Positions 52,835 through 63,844 of a DNA stretch of 64,000 bases are shown one piece after another; position 1 is the stretch's first letter, and every line of letters starts with the position of its first letter. Below the pieces are notes generated by a model. It saw only the letters and a list, made by a program, of their open reading frames with translations, was not told where the DNA came from and did not search any database. Location: the NCBI GenBank assembly GCA_037178625.1, contig CM074149.1, forward strand, positions 620,001 to 684,000, read 5' to 3'. The position numbers and the translations under genes are program-made. This DNA is from Skeletonema tropicum (taxonomy: Eukaryota; Bacillariophyta; Thalassiosirophyceae; Thalassiosirales; Thalassiosiraceae).

Positions 52835-53337
52835 TGCTCTTCAATGATCATTTCATCAACAAGTGCTGCAGAGAAGGATAGATTTGAGGTTCAACACTGC
52901 CGCCAGCTCCACCAGTGGCATTTGTGGCAAACGAAGGAGAAGTCCAATCCTGGGCTACCAACACACTTTCAAGAGAGTTGCTACAACGCCTTCGTTTCTC
53001 GAGACCCACTTGTCTCAGAGCTGCAGCAGAATGTGGTGGCGCAACTAATTTCAATCGGTCTCAAACCAAAAGAAGAGGTGCTCATGGATAGCGGCTATAG
53101 CATAGATGCAGTCGTAGAAGTGAATGGAAAGAAAGTCGGTTTCGAAGTAGATGGCCCATATCATTTTATCGGCCGAAGTGAGAAACCACTAGCCAGAACT
53201 ATTCTGAAGAGGAGGCAAGTCCCATTCCCATCGACTGACGGCAAGCGCTTGTATCCGTACCATATTGGGAGTGGGACAAACTTGGCTAAGATGAAGTGAA
53301 AGCGCAGGAGTATCTCCGTCATCTGCTGGGCTTGTAA
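52835..53337 (+). pseudogene. RAP-domain gene 3' fragment (copy 2)
   Basis: Homologous to 10957-11954: QLHQWHLWQTKEKSNPGL, LISIGLKPKEEVL and VDGPYHFIGRSEKPLAR. The repeats and N-terminus are absent. After KRRQVP an insertion puts the WEWDKLG part out of frame; the ancestral ending (KAQEYLRHLLGL, stop 53335-53337) is still readable in the other frame. It is a 5'-truncated, frameshifted pseudogene created by segmental duplication. Confidence 0.75.
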
Positions 53338-54132
53338 AGTCGAGTCGTTGTCTTTCGTTTTCTTTACAGACCTGGGACAACTAAGTAGCAATAGCTGTTA
53401 CTGTAACCACTCAGTACCGCAGGAAAGCAAAAAAATGCGTTTCAGGCGGGGGAACGCCTGTTACACACACGGCCAGACATCATAAGTACACAGCCATCCC
53501 ATCTCTTTTGGGCGAGAGGATGCGATGGACGTGCCATTGGTGCAGACGCAGCGATAGATGAACTACTAATCCAACCATGGGCAACAGGTAAGAAACACAG
53601 GGTTCTGTGTTAATAAGATTGAAGCATTAGTAGTATGTAAGTCTCAATGATAGAGCTACATCACGCGGATTGAAGTGGATGCGAGTTTGAATCTCATCGT
53701 ATTACTATGATGTTTTGATTGTCTTATTTATTCTTTTCACCACAGACCGTCACTGTACGCCGCTCTTTTTGTGATTACAAGGACAGCATCGCATGTCTGT
53801 TCACGCCCTCTCAGCTTCGCGAAAGGGAAGGGGTGAGCTCGGCTGCTGCGCTGCTAGCTGACGGTTCTTGTGAAGCCGTCTGTGTCGTTGACGCCACGCA
53901 GCGCTGCGCGTGTATGTGTGCTGTCACAAGTCACAATACTCTCACCACATCGCTCAAGTACCTACGTCCTCTAGAGCTAGCGCCCTGCCTACCTACGGTA
54001 CGTGGTCTACCTTCCATCCGTCGTGAGACACAACAGACACAAGAGTAAAATAAAATCACACAAGAGGCGACATAAGAGGAAATTATAAATTTGTGCGACA
54101 CAAGAGGATAAGACCGGCTAGCACTCATCATA
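53338..54132. other. Intergenic stretch of duplicated block, copy 2
   Basis: The first 90 bases resemble 11955-12060 and the last 50 bases resemble the 5' flank of 13246. The middle is specific to this copy. No gene is supported. Confidence 0.45.
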
Positions 54133-54732
54133 ATGCAAGGCAACGACGATACTATGGACGAGGGAGGCGGAAAGGATGATGGCGAAGGCGGAAAGAGGAA
54201 GAGGAATGAAAATGAAAAGGCAGCAGCAATAAAAAGAAGTGATGTCGCGGATGAGAGAGCAGCTGCTACTTTCGACGGAGAGGATACTGCAACTACAACT
54301 ATGCTTGTTCCCACCAAGATGCAAGATGGCGGAAGAGACGAACAAAATCAAGAGCAAGAGGACCACCAATCGCAACACCTAAGTCAAGGTCAAGGAGAAA
54401 CTACCGCCTCTAACAGGCCCGACTTATTTCAACTCTACTCAGATACCAACACGCGAATGCTGTCGCTATTGGGGATAGAACAGACTGGAAATCCCAATGA
54501 TGGCGAACAACAAGAGGTCTGGCGCCAGATCATTGGATTTCAAGGGATTGGAGAAGAACGACGACGACGACGACGCAGCAGTGATAGTGGAGGACGAAGA
54601 ACCAGGTTGTCAACAGAACTTCATTCTTCGGCATTTGAGAATTTATGGATTCAGCGTGGTGAGTTAGACGGGCCTCTACCTCTACAGGGACAACCACCAC
54701 CACAACAAGAGCAAGAGGATGATAGGCGTTGA
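54133..54732 (+). CDS. Uncharacterised 199-aa charged protein (copy 2)
   Basis: Nearly identical to 13246-13842; one more Arg codon in the Arg run and PPPQQ instead of PPRQQ. Only a handful of base changes were seen in 600 bp, and none breaks the frame. The family is unknown. The KRKRNENEK motif may be a nuclear localisation signal. It follows the truncated RAP fragment exactly as copy 1 follows the larger RAP gene. Confidence 0.55.
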   Translation: MQGNDDTMDEGGGKDDGEGGKRKRNENEKAAAIKRSDVADERAAATFDGEDTATTTMLVPTKMQDGGRDEQNQEQEDHQSQHLSQGQGETTASNRPDLFQLYSDTNTRMLSLLGIEQTGNPNDGEQQEVWRQIIGFQGIGEERRRRRRSSDSGGRRTRLSTELHSSAFENLWIQRGELDGPLPLQGQPPPQQEQEDDRR

Positions 54733-57366
54733 CGACCTTAACAGTAATGTCCAGAGCCAAAGACAGGCCAAAGACGTAGAGGTAGAGTTTAGGTAAAGTA
54801 AGTTTTGGCGGCTACAACCACAGTTGTCTCACTATTTAACTCTAGTATGTCGCTTTAGGTAGCCGGTGTTTGCTTACTTAGCAATTTCCATGAAATGCTG
54901 ACACCCGTGAGACAGCAATACCCTTTCTATCGACTGTTGGTGTTGGCAATGGAATCACAGCGTAACTGTTTGATATGGTGTGTTCGTATGAAGGCTTTTT
55001 TATCATTGTCCAACGACGGATGGCGAGCGTTATGTCTCAGGTACGTATGTCATCTTTGCAAGCCTTATTGTATGAGGAAATGTCCTCAAGGGTGACGTGG
55101 CGGGCAGAGGGAGGATCAAGAGTTCTCGGCAAATTGAGAAAAATGCGTTTTAGTAGCTCTCTCTCTCTCTAACGTATGTACCTAGAGGCTGTGTGGTTGG
55201 TCACGAAAAGTCACGAAGAAACGTGATTTGAGCAATCATGGCAAATTATTGTAAAAACTGCCACGTGACGGTAGCGAAGACAATGATCGATAGCACATAG
55301 GCAACTTGCTTTGATGTCGGACGCTGCACTGCTATCCACTGCAAGTCAAAACCAAAACGCATATGTATTCATAACAGCATGCTGAATCGTCTCTGAAGCG
55401 GTGTAAATGGATTTGCCGTCTGCAAGCGTGAGGAGGAGCACGGGGAGCGCATCATGTCATGTTGTGATGAACGACATATTGATCTTGATCGTCGCTCCAC
55501 ATCAATTAGAACACATACAAGACGATCACCGCCGAGAAAAGGCACAAGGAATGAAGTATATTCATATTCATCGTAATCACCAATGGATGCATCCAGACAG
55601 CTGTGCACTGTGCAAGCAATGTGCATCAACACACTTGCTGGATGGTACGGAAGCGGGCACATCTCATAGCAAAATGCATCCACACGCAACAAGCAGCATC
55701 TTTTATGAACACAAACACTAACAATATGAGTGAATAGCATATTAATGCTAATTTGGAGACTTGGCGACGACAGGGAAGGTTGAAGAGTGTTCTGCATACC
55801 GATGCAAATATTTTGGCGGCGAAAGCTATACATTTACTATTCAACTCTTGACGGGCAGCAGTGTACAATTCATTAAGTATTCGACAGCTAACAGAGTCTC
55901 CATTCGCGGCAATAGATCAGAGAATGTTACGAGCCAATTGTAGGCGAAACTTATGGAAATGGAACAGAGCTGAAACCTTACAATAGCTTGAGTCCCTCTT
56001 GGATGCGAAATACTATGCATACTCGTCTGGTATCGACTCTTGCCTTGCTTGATATTAAATCCAGCAAAAGACTCTTAGCTGAATTAAATGATACATTAAT
56101 CTCCTAATCTCGAGAAGAATGGTGACGATTCTTTGCATTCTGTGATAGAATATTGATACAGAAAGCTGCAACCTCGAACTTTCCTCCTCTTTTTCTCTAC
56201 AAGTGAATATTAAAAAATTCACAACAAGTGTACTTCTCTCAGATCCTGGGAATTCAAATGAATTCATCTTTTTTCGCTCGAATGAGCTATATAGTCAGCA
56301 CATCAATCGCACCGGAATCTTATTCTACGTCTTCTTGCGATTATGCATGCCACATATTATATTCGTCCGCTGTTGCGACTATCATACTTTTGGAGATATG
56401 GTCACAGGGCACCTGGCTACCGCGCAAAAAAATTGCTCCCTGCAAAAAATTGTTCCAGCCGCTCCAAATCAAAAATTGCCTCCGACCTCCGACACCAAAA
56501 CGATGCACAACAACTACCTCATCCGCTTTCTACCCCAACATGTCAGCAGCAGCTGTCATTACTGCATATTATCACCATTATAGACATGCACCTAATGCGC
56601 CAATACTACCATATTCCTGCTGATTTCATCCATCGAAACTGGCATGAGACATGCTTAATATTTGTTCTTTTGTTCCATGGTCGGAGATGGACATGAGCAT
56701 CATGTTGCCTCGTCTTAGCGCATTAGCAGCGACAATGTATTGTGCCGTTAATAATCAAATGATAGAATTTCTTGTATACTCCAATATGTGGACTCAAATT
56801 CAAATGTTCCGTGACCGTTGCAACTATCTTTCTTGCTCTGCGGATTCAAATTCAAAAATCGACGTTGCTCGCCTGGTCCGCTGCATGATCTCCTCATTAT
56901 TGGTCGGGCACAACCTCATTCTAAACATAACTCCAACTGCACCATGTCAAAGCCAAATGCTAAAGCGGCGAAGCAGGCATACGACAGCTACCTCAACTCG
57001 TTTGCCTGTTGTCCCCTGCGTTTCAAAGAGATGAATTCCCAGGATCTGAGAAGTGTAAGTAAATACAATGTTTTGCACCCTTTTGCAATTTATAGCCAAC
57101 AGAAACATTGGTGATCACTTATTTGTACTTTGAGAGAATTAAAGTCAGTTGATATTACCAAGAGAGGGCATTCGCTTTTACTATTTCCGCTATTCGATAA
57201 CTCTACCAATGAAGTTGCCACACTGCAATGAAGATCTATTGGAAAATAATAAAGTTCATCCATTAGTTAGTTAGTTTGCAGTTTAGTCTCTCTACAGAGA
57301 AGTATCTTCTGAAGCAAAAGTAGTAGAGGCTACTGCAGCTTAACTCTTCTACTTAAACCCTCCACA
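54733..57366. other. Gene-poor interval with one possible exon
   Basis: The first 65 bases match the 3' flank of copy 1 of the charged-protein gene. A CT microsatellite lies near 55160. A transposon end (CTACCGCGCAAAAAAATTGC) lies at 56419. At 56944 an ATG opens a 37-codon stretch (MSKPNAKAAKQAYDSYLN...) ending at a GTAAGT donor-like site (57055); no second exon was found. Other open frames overlap on both strands. Confidence 0.35.
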
Positions 57367-58383
57367 TCACCTCAGCTGTTGTTGTTGCTGCTGCATCAAC
57401 ATGTTCCGACGCTCCTGCCGTAACTCCTCTAAACTCGCCTTCCTCTCTAACCGTATACTTGAAACTGCTTGCAATACACTCTGTAAATCTTGTGCCGATA
57501 CGGTTGGATTGGCCGAGAGAAGACGATGTCGTTCTCTTTCGGAAAGTTTCAGTGATGATCCTCTTCGTGGCGGTGGTGGGGAGGATCTGCTACTGCTGCT
57601 GTTAGATACATTGGTATTGGTGGTGTTGTTGCTGCCACCATTGAAATCTACAATTAACGAGGAGGTAGTAGAATTATCTCCACATGCCCCACTTTCCATC
57701 TCGTCATCATTATCATCCAACTTGGATTTCTTTTCGTCAGGATTGTACCTCCACCCCAAACTTAACGGTACGCCACAAGATACCGATGGATTATCACCTA
57801 GCGTTACTTCATATTCTCGAACTTGAAGGTGGGAAAAGGACACGTTGCGTGGCACCAGTGTCTTGAACTCTTCATTATTTCTACCGCTACTTTTTCTTGA
57901 GGAATTATTTGTCTTGTCGTTGGCGAATAAAAGAGCAGAGGACGAAGCCGCTGCTCGTCTGACGACCCTGCAGCTACTGTTGTTTTGAGATGCATTTGTA
58001 AAGGACTCAGTCAATATGCTACTTCGTCTATGCAACTTATCCATCGAATGCTGATGCAACATGCTCGTATTTGACGAAGAACTAAGACATGATTTCAGTG
58101 ACAATTCTGTCCCCGTGCGGGGAAGTGGTGTCTCCGCTGCTGACGCGGAAAACTTTTCATTGTGTTGGCTTACTCGTCGTTCTGTTTTGGCGTTAGTATA
58201 ATTTTGTGGTGTAGGACGATTGAGCATTGATCGACCGACTGCAGCGGCGCGTGTATTGAGTGGATTATTATTGTTCGTAGCGGGGGATATTGATGCATCC
58301 CATCTGCGTTCGCCGTGAGGCAAATCATTATTATTTTGTTGCTGGAATGCAGCGTAACTGTTAGAGGATCGAGATCGATTCAT
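57367..58383 (-). CDS. Uncharacterised diatom protein with GDNPSV motif, paralogue A (338 aa)
   Basis: I cannot name the function. The protein is mostly polar (Asn/Ser-rich). A conserved core at residues 181-213 reads [20 protein letters not shown] then [15 protein letters not shown], a signature seen in many uncharacterised diatom proteins (recalled, not searched). The C-terminus has a helix-prone [20 protein letters not shown] and [19 protein letters not shown], ending in a Gln run. A single exon starting [10 protein letters not shown] is kept in paralogue B. The upstream phrase GACTTTATGACTCTTTCTCA (minus strand, near 58660-58640) is also shared with B and may be promoter sequence. Confidence 0.7.
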   Translation of the reverse strand: MNRSRSSNSYAAFQQQNNNDLPHGERRWDASISPATNNNNPLNTRAAAVGRSMLNRPTPQNYTNAKTERRVSQHNEKFSASAAETPLPRTGTELSLKSCLSSSSNTSMLHQHSMDKLHRRSSILTESFTNASQNNSSCRVVRRAAASSSALLFANDKTNNSSRKSSGRNNEEFKTLVPRNVSFSHLQVREYEVTLGDNPSVSCGVPLSLGWRYNPDEKKSKLDDNDDEMESGACGDNSTTSSLIVDFNGGSNNTTNTNVSNSSSSRSSPPPPRRGSSLKLSERERHRLLSANPTVSAQDLQSVLQAVSSIRLERKASLEELRQERRNMLMQQQQQQLR

Positions 58384-59305
58384 GGTGCTTTGCGGTGGTG
58401 TGTTTATTTTGTGTGGATCGGAGCGAAATAAATAATATGATGAGGCACCACGAGATGAGCTGGCAACAACTCACAAGCAACAACTCACAACTGCTCACGA
58501 CCACAAAACTGTGCAGTTGTTGCTAGCTTGTTGCGGAATAAAACCAGCGCATTTTAGCAGCGTCAGGCAATACTATCACGCAAAGTCACTTGTACCTTAT
58601 TTTTTGTCTCATGTCTCTGAGGAACGTCGGAAGCTTGCTGAGAAAGAGTCATAAAGTCTTTTACTAATAATGCACAGCGTATTGATGACGTAATATTATG
58701 GGAGCTTCATGATGTCTAAAAAACACATTTAACTTTGACCTGAACGCTACTTGAGTAATACGATTTGCACAGGAAGTCTTGATTGAGGCCCTGTAAAATT
58801 CACGATCAAGTAGTTGTTTCACGCTTTACAAAAAATCACATAAGTACTCTGCTCAGAGAGACTTTGGTGATGAACAGTGGAGACGGGTGTCTTCACTCTT
58901 CAACTTGACCTACTAAGCTAAGTAAGTATAACTCACCTAACGTATCCACATCTTTACATAGTTGTTCGTCTTCTAGAGAGAGGAGTACCACTACTTACTT
59001 TTAACTCTTCCCTGTCAGTCCGGTCAACTTTAACTTACTGATCAAAGAAGGCCTATCTTGATTGAAGCTTAAACTTCAATCATCATGTGCTCAAGCATCA
59101 CATTATCAAGTTGTTTCAAGCATTTACACAAAAGCATGTAGGTACTTGAAGAGCTGTGAGTTTTGCTGAGTCGCTTTCTTATCGGTGTTTCATCTCGTCA
59201 CAGCTCTAGATGGCAGAGTAACGTTGTCTTGTTGCTTGCTCTAGAGAAGCGAGGAAGGTTGATGTATGAATATGCTCGATCTTTACACATTTACAATATA
59301 TCTAT
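58384..59305. other. Intergenic between paralogues A and B
   Basis: Contains the shared upstream region of A and, near 59085-59260, phrases (ATCAAGTTGTTTCA, GCTGAGTCGCTTTCT, ATGAATATGCTCGAT) that recur at 60750, 63390 and 63880. These mark the tandem duplication unit. No gene. Confidence 0.5.
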
Positions 59306-60370
59306 TTACATTGAAGGTATGTACGTTGCTCCGCCAACACGTCCACGTACTTCAAATCGCTGCGCCTGTTGCTGCTTCAACATCCTCCTCTCTTCTCGCA
59401 GCTCATTCAAACTCTCCTCCCTCTCTAACCGTATATTAGTCACTGCTTGCATTACACTCAGTAAATCTTCAGTTGATACGTTTGGATTAGCAGAGAGACG
59501 ACGATGACGTTCTCTGTTGGAGAGTTTTAGAGGTCCTTTTCTTGGGAATGAGGAGGTCGAGGATGATTTACTTGAGAGCTTGCTTCTACCATTGAAATCC
59601 ACAATTAATGAGGCGGTAGATGTAGGACTATCCCTCCCAGAATCCTCATTCATCTCGTCATCATTCTCATCCAACTTGGATATCTTTTCGTTTGGATTGT
59701 ATCTCCATCCCAAACTTAACGGTATGCCACAAGATACCGATGGATTATCACCAAGTGTAACTTCATATTCTCGAACTTGAAGGTGGGAAAAGGACACGTT
59801 GCGTGGCACCAATGGCTTGAACTCTTCATTCTTGTGGCTCGACGAAGTGCTCGAAGTGTGTTTCTTGCAGTTAATCGCAGGTGAGGATGAAGCAGCAGCT
59901 CGTCTGACCTTGTTGCTGCTACTGTTGTCATTGGTGTCATTGGACGTAACATCGTTATTTAGGAAGAAAGAGCCAAAGCAATTAGTCGCTGAGCTCCTAC
60001 TACGATGCAAATTATACATCGACTGCTGATGCAACATGCTTGTACTGGACGAAGAACTAAGACATGATTTCAGTGTCAAATCTGTCCCTGTGCGGTGTAG
60101 TGAAGGCAGTGGTGTTTCTGCTGCCGACGCGGAAAACTCTTTATTGTGTTCGCTTACTCGTTTTTGTTGTGAAGAGATGATAGATGATACTGGCGGCGTT
60201 GGTCTATCGAGGAGTGATCGACCGGCTGCAGCGGCACGTGCATTGAGTGGATTATTGTTAGAAGCGGTGGATATCGATGCATCCCATCTGCGTCCGCCGT
60301 GAGGCAAATCATCATTTTGTTGCTGATATACAGCGTAACCGAAACTATTGGAGGATCGAGATCGATGCAT
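59306..60370 (-). CDS. Uncharacterised diatom protein with GDNPSV motif, paralogue B (354 aa)
   Basis: Paralogue of 57367-58383. Starts [20 protein letters not shown]. The core motif at residues 191-223 is identical through [20 protein letters not shown], with [16 protein letters not shown] following. The C-terminal helix [20 protein letters not shown] is kept, but the end is longer ([17 protein letters not shown]) instead of a Gln run. The middle region is diverged with indels in Ser/Asn tracts, as expected for a disordered linker. Retention of frame and of the core in both copies supports real, selected genes. Confidence 0.7.
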   Translation of the reverse strand: MHRSRSSNSFGYAVYQQQNDDLPHGGRRWDASISTASNNNPLNARAAAAGRSLLDRPTPPVSSIISSQQKRVSEHNKEFSASAAETPLPSLHRTGTDLTLKSCLSSSSSTSMLHQQSMYNLHRSRSSATNCFGSFFLNNDVTSNDTNDNSSSNKVRRAAASSSPAINCKKHTSSTSSSHKNEEFKPLVPRNVSFSHLQVREYEVTLGDNPSVSCGIPLSLGWRYNPNEKISKLDENDDEMNEDSGRDSPTSTASLIVDFNGRSKLSSKSSSTSSFPRKGPLKLSNRERHRRLSANPNVSTEDLLSVMQAVTNIRLEREESLNELREERRMLKQQQAQRFEVRGRVGGATYIPSM

Positions 60371-60771
60371 GGTGCTTTGCGGTGGTGTGTTTATTAAGGC
60401 ACCACGAGAGTGGCTGGTAGTATATTGAATATTGAGCTACAAGCAACAGTGCAGAATGATGAAAGTAGGTAGCAGGAGGTAGCAGATATCACGATCGTCA
60501 GACACAGTTGATCGTAAAATTGGTATCGTATCTGAGAATGTCGGAAACTTGCTGAGAAAGAGTCATAAAGTCTTTTACTCATAATAGGTAGTGCATAGAA
60601 TACTTAGATGAATTTATGCTTGACCTGAACGCTACTTTGTAAGTCGGATCAATTTCTCCAAATTTCAACCGATATTCATATGTACGATTTACACTACTTA
60701 CACCTTTTAGGCCTCAACTTCAACATTATTTGGTCGCACGATCAAGTTGTTTCACGCATTTGATTTGTTAG
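60371..60771. other. 5' flank of paralogue B
   Basis: Contains AACTTGCTGAGAAAGAGTCA and AAAGTCTTTTACT, shared with the region upstream of paralogue A (58630-58670). No gene. Confidence 0.5.
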
Positions 60772-60985
60772 GATCTGTTACATCGAATCCTAGGATTCTG
60801 AAAATCCTAGGATTCGATACCGGCGAATCCTTGGATTTCGGAATCCTAGGATTCGGAGGGGGCTGCACATCGAATCCTTGGATTGTCCGAATCCTAGGAT
60901 TCCTGCCTCCGAATCCTAGGATTCCTGCCTCCGAATCCTAGGATTCGCCGGCTCTGATCCATCGAATCCTTGGATTGATGGGCGA

Positions 60986-62493
60986 TAGCGTTTCGGCCAG
61001 GAATCCCTGGGATATTTCGGCACTTTTGAGTATCCCGAGGGATATTTTTTCGCCAAAAATCGCTAAAAAATATCCTTTTATTTGGACAAGCTTATCTTGA
61101 TAGCTGGAGCGTTTCTGATGTCAATAATACTATTGTTCACTCATCAAATCACATTTAATCACTTTTTATATCCAAAATCACTCACTTGGCCATTATTACA
61201 GCGCAAGAACGTCCGTAGCTGCAACACATCTCCCACTATGCTGTCACCAACAATCCTCCGGATGAAAGTCAATTGTGAGAATACACGCTCCACCGCAGCA
61301 CTAGAAACTTGAGTAAGAACAATAAGCCGAACAGCCTTGTAGAAGGATGGTATCACATCTGCTCTAGCTTCCATTGCAGTCTTCCACCATTCATAGATCC
61401 GACGTCCACGCTCCCCAATGTCATTTTTCCAATTCATTCTACAAAACTCATCTATATCCTCCCCATCTGCTCCCTCTTCTCCAGCAGCTTGCAATAGATC
61501 CCCAACATTGCCCTCAATCCCATCTTCTGCCACATCTGAATCTTCCATTATATCATCTTCATCTTCTGGGTGAGCGTCTTCAGCAGTGTCGTCACCCTGC
61601 TGCTGACGTAATGTATTGTCTATATTAACCAACAAGGCTCTCTGACGAGCCCTTCGCAACTTTTCTTTCACTCTTTGCCGATAACGTCTATTCGTCTCCT
61701 CGATGTCCTCGCCCTCGAAATTGAAATGCATTTCTTCCACAAGTTTCAGGTATTCGGGTATTTCATCCCTCATTGATTTGAGGAATTCATCTGTGAATTC
61801 CTTGTACTCGAAATGTTTCAACTCATCTATCCAGCGACGAAGCATATCAATTGTTAGCTGCTGCTGGTCCTTCAGAAACAAGATGTCAAAAAGTTTGCAA
61901 GCACGAAACAGTGGTGTCAAAGGTATCATGCGTGTGATGATGTCATGCGTCTTTTCTGTCTCCATCGGCTTTAGCTTCTTTGCCGATGTTGATGCTCGAG
62001 CAAAAAGAGAACGTTTCCTATCAAGATCTGCCGCTTTATTTGCCTCTTTCTGCCTCTTCTTTGCTAATTCCTCCTCCGGCAAAGCCTGCGGCTTCAAATG
62101 ACCATCATCACCGGTGCTGCCGGGGGCTGGTGCTGTTGTGCGTGGATCTTTGGATTTCTCCATTGTGTTGAAAGACAGAATAGGGCGAAAGACCGAATTA
62201 ATACACGGATGGCGACAAAAATAATGCAACACAGCAACAGCCACTACTGAATCTGTCTGTAGTGTTGGCAGGGCGAGGGAGCTGTCGGCAAGTACATAGT
62301 AGTGTCGGCTGTCGGCCATGCTGGTGCGGTGAGCTCAACGCATCGCATCCTGGTGGAAGGAAGGCTCTGGCGGACTTTTTGAGATGGTGTCCTGTCACAT
62401 CATGTAGACTTTGTACGTAGGAACTAGTAAATAATCAGGGATATTTTTTGGGATATTTTGCAGGGGTGGGCGGGCTACCTGGCCGAAACGCTA
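60986..62493 (-). mobile_element. hAT transposon (1508 bp) with 16-bp TIRs and 8-bp TSD
   Basis: TIR TAGCGTTTCGGCCAGG at 60986-61001 and its exact reverse complement at 62478-62493. ATGGGCGA flanks both sides (60978-60985, 62494-62501), the 8-bp duplication typical of hAT. The TIR start TAGCG fits the hAT YARNG consensus. It encodes a transposase-derived protein on the minus strand. It is nested in the outer element at 60772-63348. Confidence 0.9.
61159..62319 (-). CDS. hAT transposase-like protein, short (up to 386 aa)
   Basis: The C-terminus carries the hAT dimerisation region: TQVSSAAVERVFSQLTFIRR (bases about 61315-61255), the family hallmark. The N-terminal part has a basic KKRQKEANKAADLDRKRS segment and a middle acidic stretch (DAHPEDEDDIMEDSDVAEDG). 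A likely start is the ATG at 62163 (MEKSKDPRTTAPAPG) rather than 62319; this gives 334 aa. Full hAT transposases are about 600-700 aa with a BED finger and a DDE catalytic core. I see neither finger nor a clear core start, so this is an internally deleted or specialised form. It probably cannot mobilise alone. Confidence 0.75.
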   Translation of the reverse strand: MADSRHYYVLADSSLALPTLQTDSVVAVAVLHYFCRHPCINSVFRPILSFNTMEKSKDPRTTAPAPGSTGDDGHLKPQALPEEELAKKRQKEANKAADLDRKRSLFARASTSAKKLKPMETEKTHDIITRMIPLTPLFRACKLFDILFLKDQQQLTIDMLRRWIDELKHFEYKEFTDEFLKSMRDEIPEYLKLVEEMHFNFEGEDIEETNRRYRQRVKEKLRRARQRALLVNIDNTLRQQQGDDTAEDAHPEDEDDIMEDSDVAEDGIEGNVGDLLQAAGEEGADGEDIDEFCRMNWKNDIGERGRRIYEWWKTAMEARADVIPSFYKAVRLIVLTQVSSAAVERVFSQLTFIRRIVGDSIVGDVLQLRTFLRCNNGQVSDFGYKK

Positions 62494-62584
62494 ATGGGCG
62501 AAGACGAAGACACCTCGACCGACCATGACACGATATCGCTGCTATGCAGCAGTAGATAAGGAGGGGCATGAAGTAATTACAAAG

Positions 62585-63070
62585 GCAACCAACCCGCCCC
62601 CTCGCCTCTAATATGATTAAAGACGACGGCTTAGTCACCTGGAGCGGAAGGAAACGCCACGACGTCGCCTACACGGTACAAAAAGTTTGCATAATTATTC
62701 GTTTCCGTCGAACAAACAATCGACTACAATTCAATGCAAACGGCGAAGATATCGATCAAACAAGCATTAAAAATTCATTATTACGATAACATGCATTTGT
62801 GGGAGCCATATTAATGATAGATTGAGGGGAATATGACATTTATCAAGTATTACTTCTAATAATTTACATCACATACCAACAATTAAAAATAACATAGCCT
62901 ATCTGATACTTTAAACTCTGTATTATGTACCACCAACACATGCACATCCATTAGAAGCGTATGATTGAATGGTACATGAATAACAACTCATTTGTTGTTA
63001 TTGACTTTGTTGTTATCGGCTATCTCGAGTGCTGATTGTTGCGTACTCTGGATGTGAAAATTAAATTATG
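62585..63070 (+). repeat. Dispersed repeat, copy 2 (inner part of outer transposon)
   Basis: Homologous to 19960-20460 (shared blocks GTCGCCTACACGGT, ATTCGTTTCCGTCGAACA, GATATCGATCAAACA). Contains a 56-codon open frame from ATG 62613 (MIKDDGLVTWSGRKRHDV...) to a TAA near 62786; its counterpart lies at 20007. Confidence 0.65.
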
Positions 63071-63348
63071 TCGGTCGACATGTGTATTGGCGATGGTAGC
63101 GCCGAGAATAATAACGGTCGAGAGAACATCGTCGGAATAATAATCTAAAATAATGTGAAGTAAGTATCTGCTATGTTGTTGCTGCAGTAGTAGCCCTCTC
63201 TAGTAGGCGTTACTTCATCATCGTGGAGTTCTTTTTCAAGCAAGCCCTTGCCAGAATCCTAGGATTCGGACGGCATGTTTTATCGAATCCTAGGATTCGG
63301 AGCAGGAATCCTAGGATTCGGAAATCCAAGGATTCGATGTAACAGATC

Positions 63349-63843
63349 TACTAAAATTCATGTACTTCAAGAGCTTTGAATTACTCCTACGCTGAGTCGC
63401 TTGTCGCTTTCTCATCGGTGGCGTGCTGCTTCATCAATTTTCTCTATGTGAGCGAAACAAGACCACAATTGGGGCATGAGGTGCATACGTTGAAGGTTGA
63501 CTGAAGCTTGAAGCCAAGACGGAATGCTCAAGTCTGCAGGTCCGATTTAAATGCATGTATCAGCTTGCATGTGAATTGGATGAGGCAACGTTGATATATT
63601 CAAATAATGACAATGACAATGACAATGACACGACATGGATGACTGATGACTTCAATGCGACAATCCTTGACTCAACCGAGGCAGAACCAACCAAAACTTT
63701 GCTTGACCTTACACCAATCAATGCTTTCACTGCTGTTTCGATTGTTTCATCAGTCTTGCAAAATGCTGCTCTAATGAACTCGTCGGATGCGCCTTTCATT
63801 GCCCTTTCCCTTGAAAAGAATTGACTCGATGGTATACATTCTG
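63349..63843. other. Flank of the third paralogue unit, with (GACAAT)n
   Basis: Starts with GTACTTCAAGAGCT and GCTGAGTCGC phrases matching 59130-59180. A GACAAT microsatellite (four units) lies at about 63606-63632 inside an 89-codon open frame (63555-63824, +) of doubtful coding value. Confidence 0.45.
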
Positions 63844-63844
63844 T

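Larger units (their letters stand above)
60772..63348. mobile_element. Outer DNA transposon (2577 bp) with palindromic subterminal repeats
   Basis: The ends are inverted copies of GATCTGTTACATCGAATCCT (60772 forward; 63348 on the other strand), continuing with one mismatch. The palindrome AATCCTAGGATT occurs six times perfectly and three times as AATCCTTGGATT within 60783-60975. On the right side (63253-63335) there are three perfect copies and one variant. It lies in the duplicated spacer between paralogue B and a third relic copy. No target duplication is clear and no transposase of its own is recognised. The inner part (62585-63070) has a relative at 19960-20460. It is interrupted by the hAT element. 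Confidence 0.65.

Noticed and set aside
53640..53710. tRNA-like GCGAGTTTGAATCTCATC
   Set aside because: T-loop resemblance only; no cloverleaf could be folded by eye.
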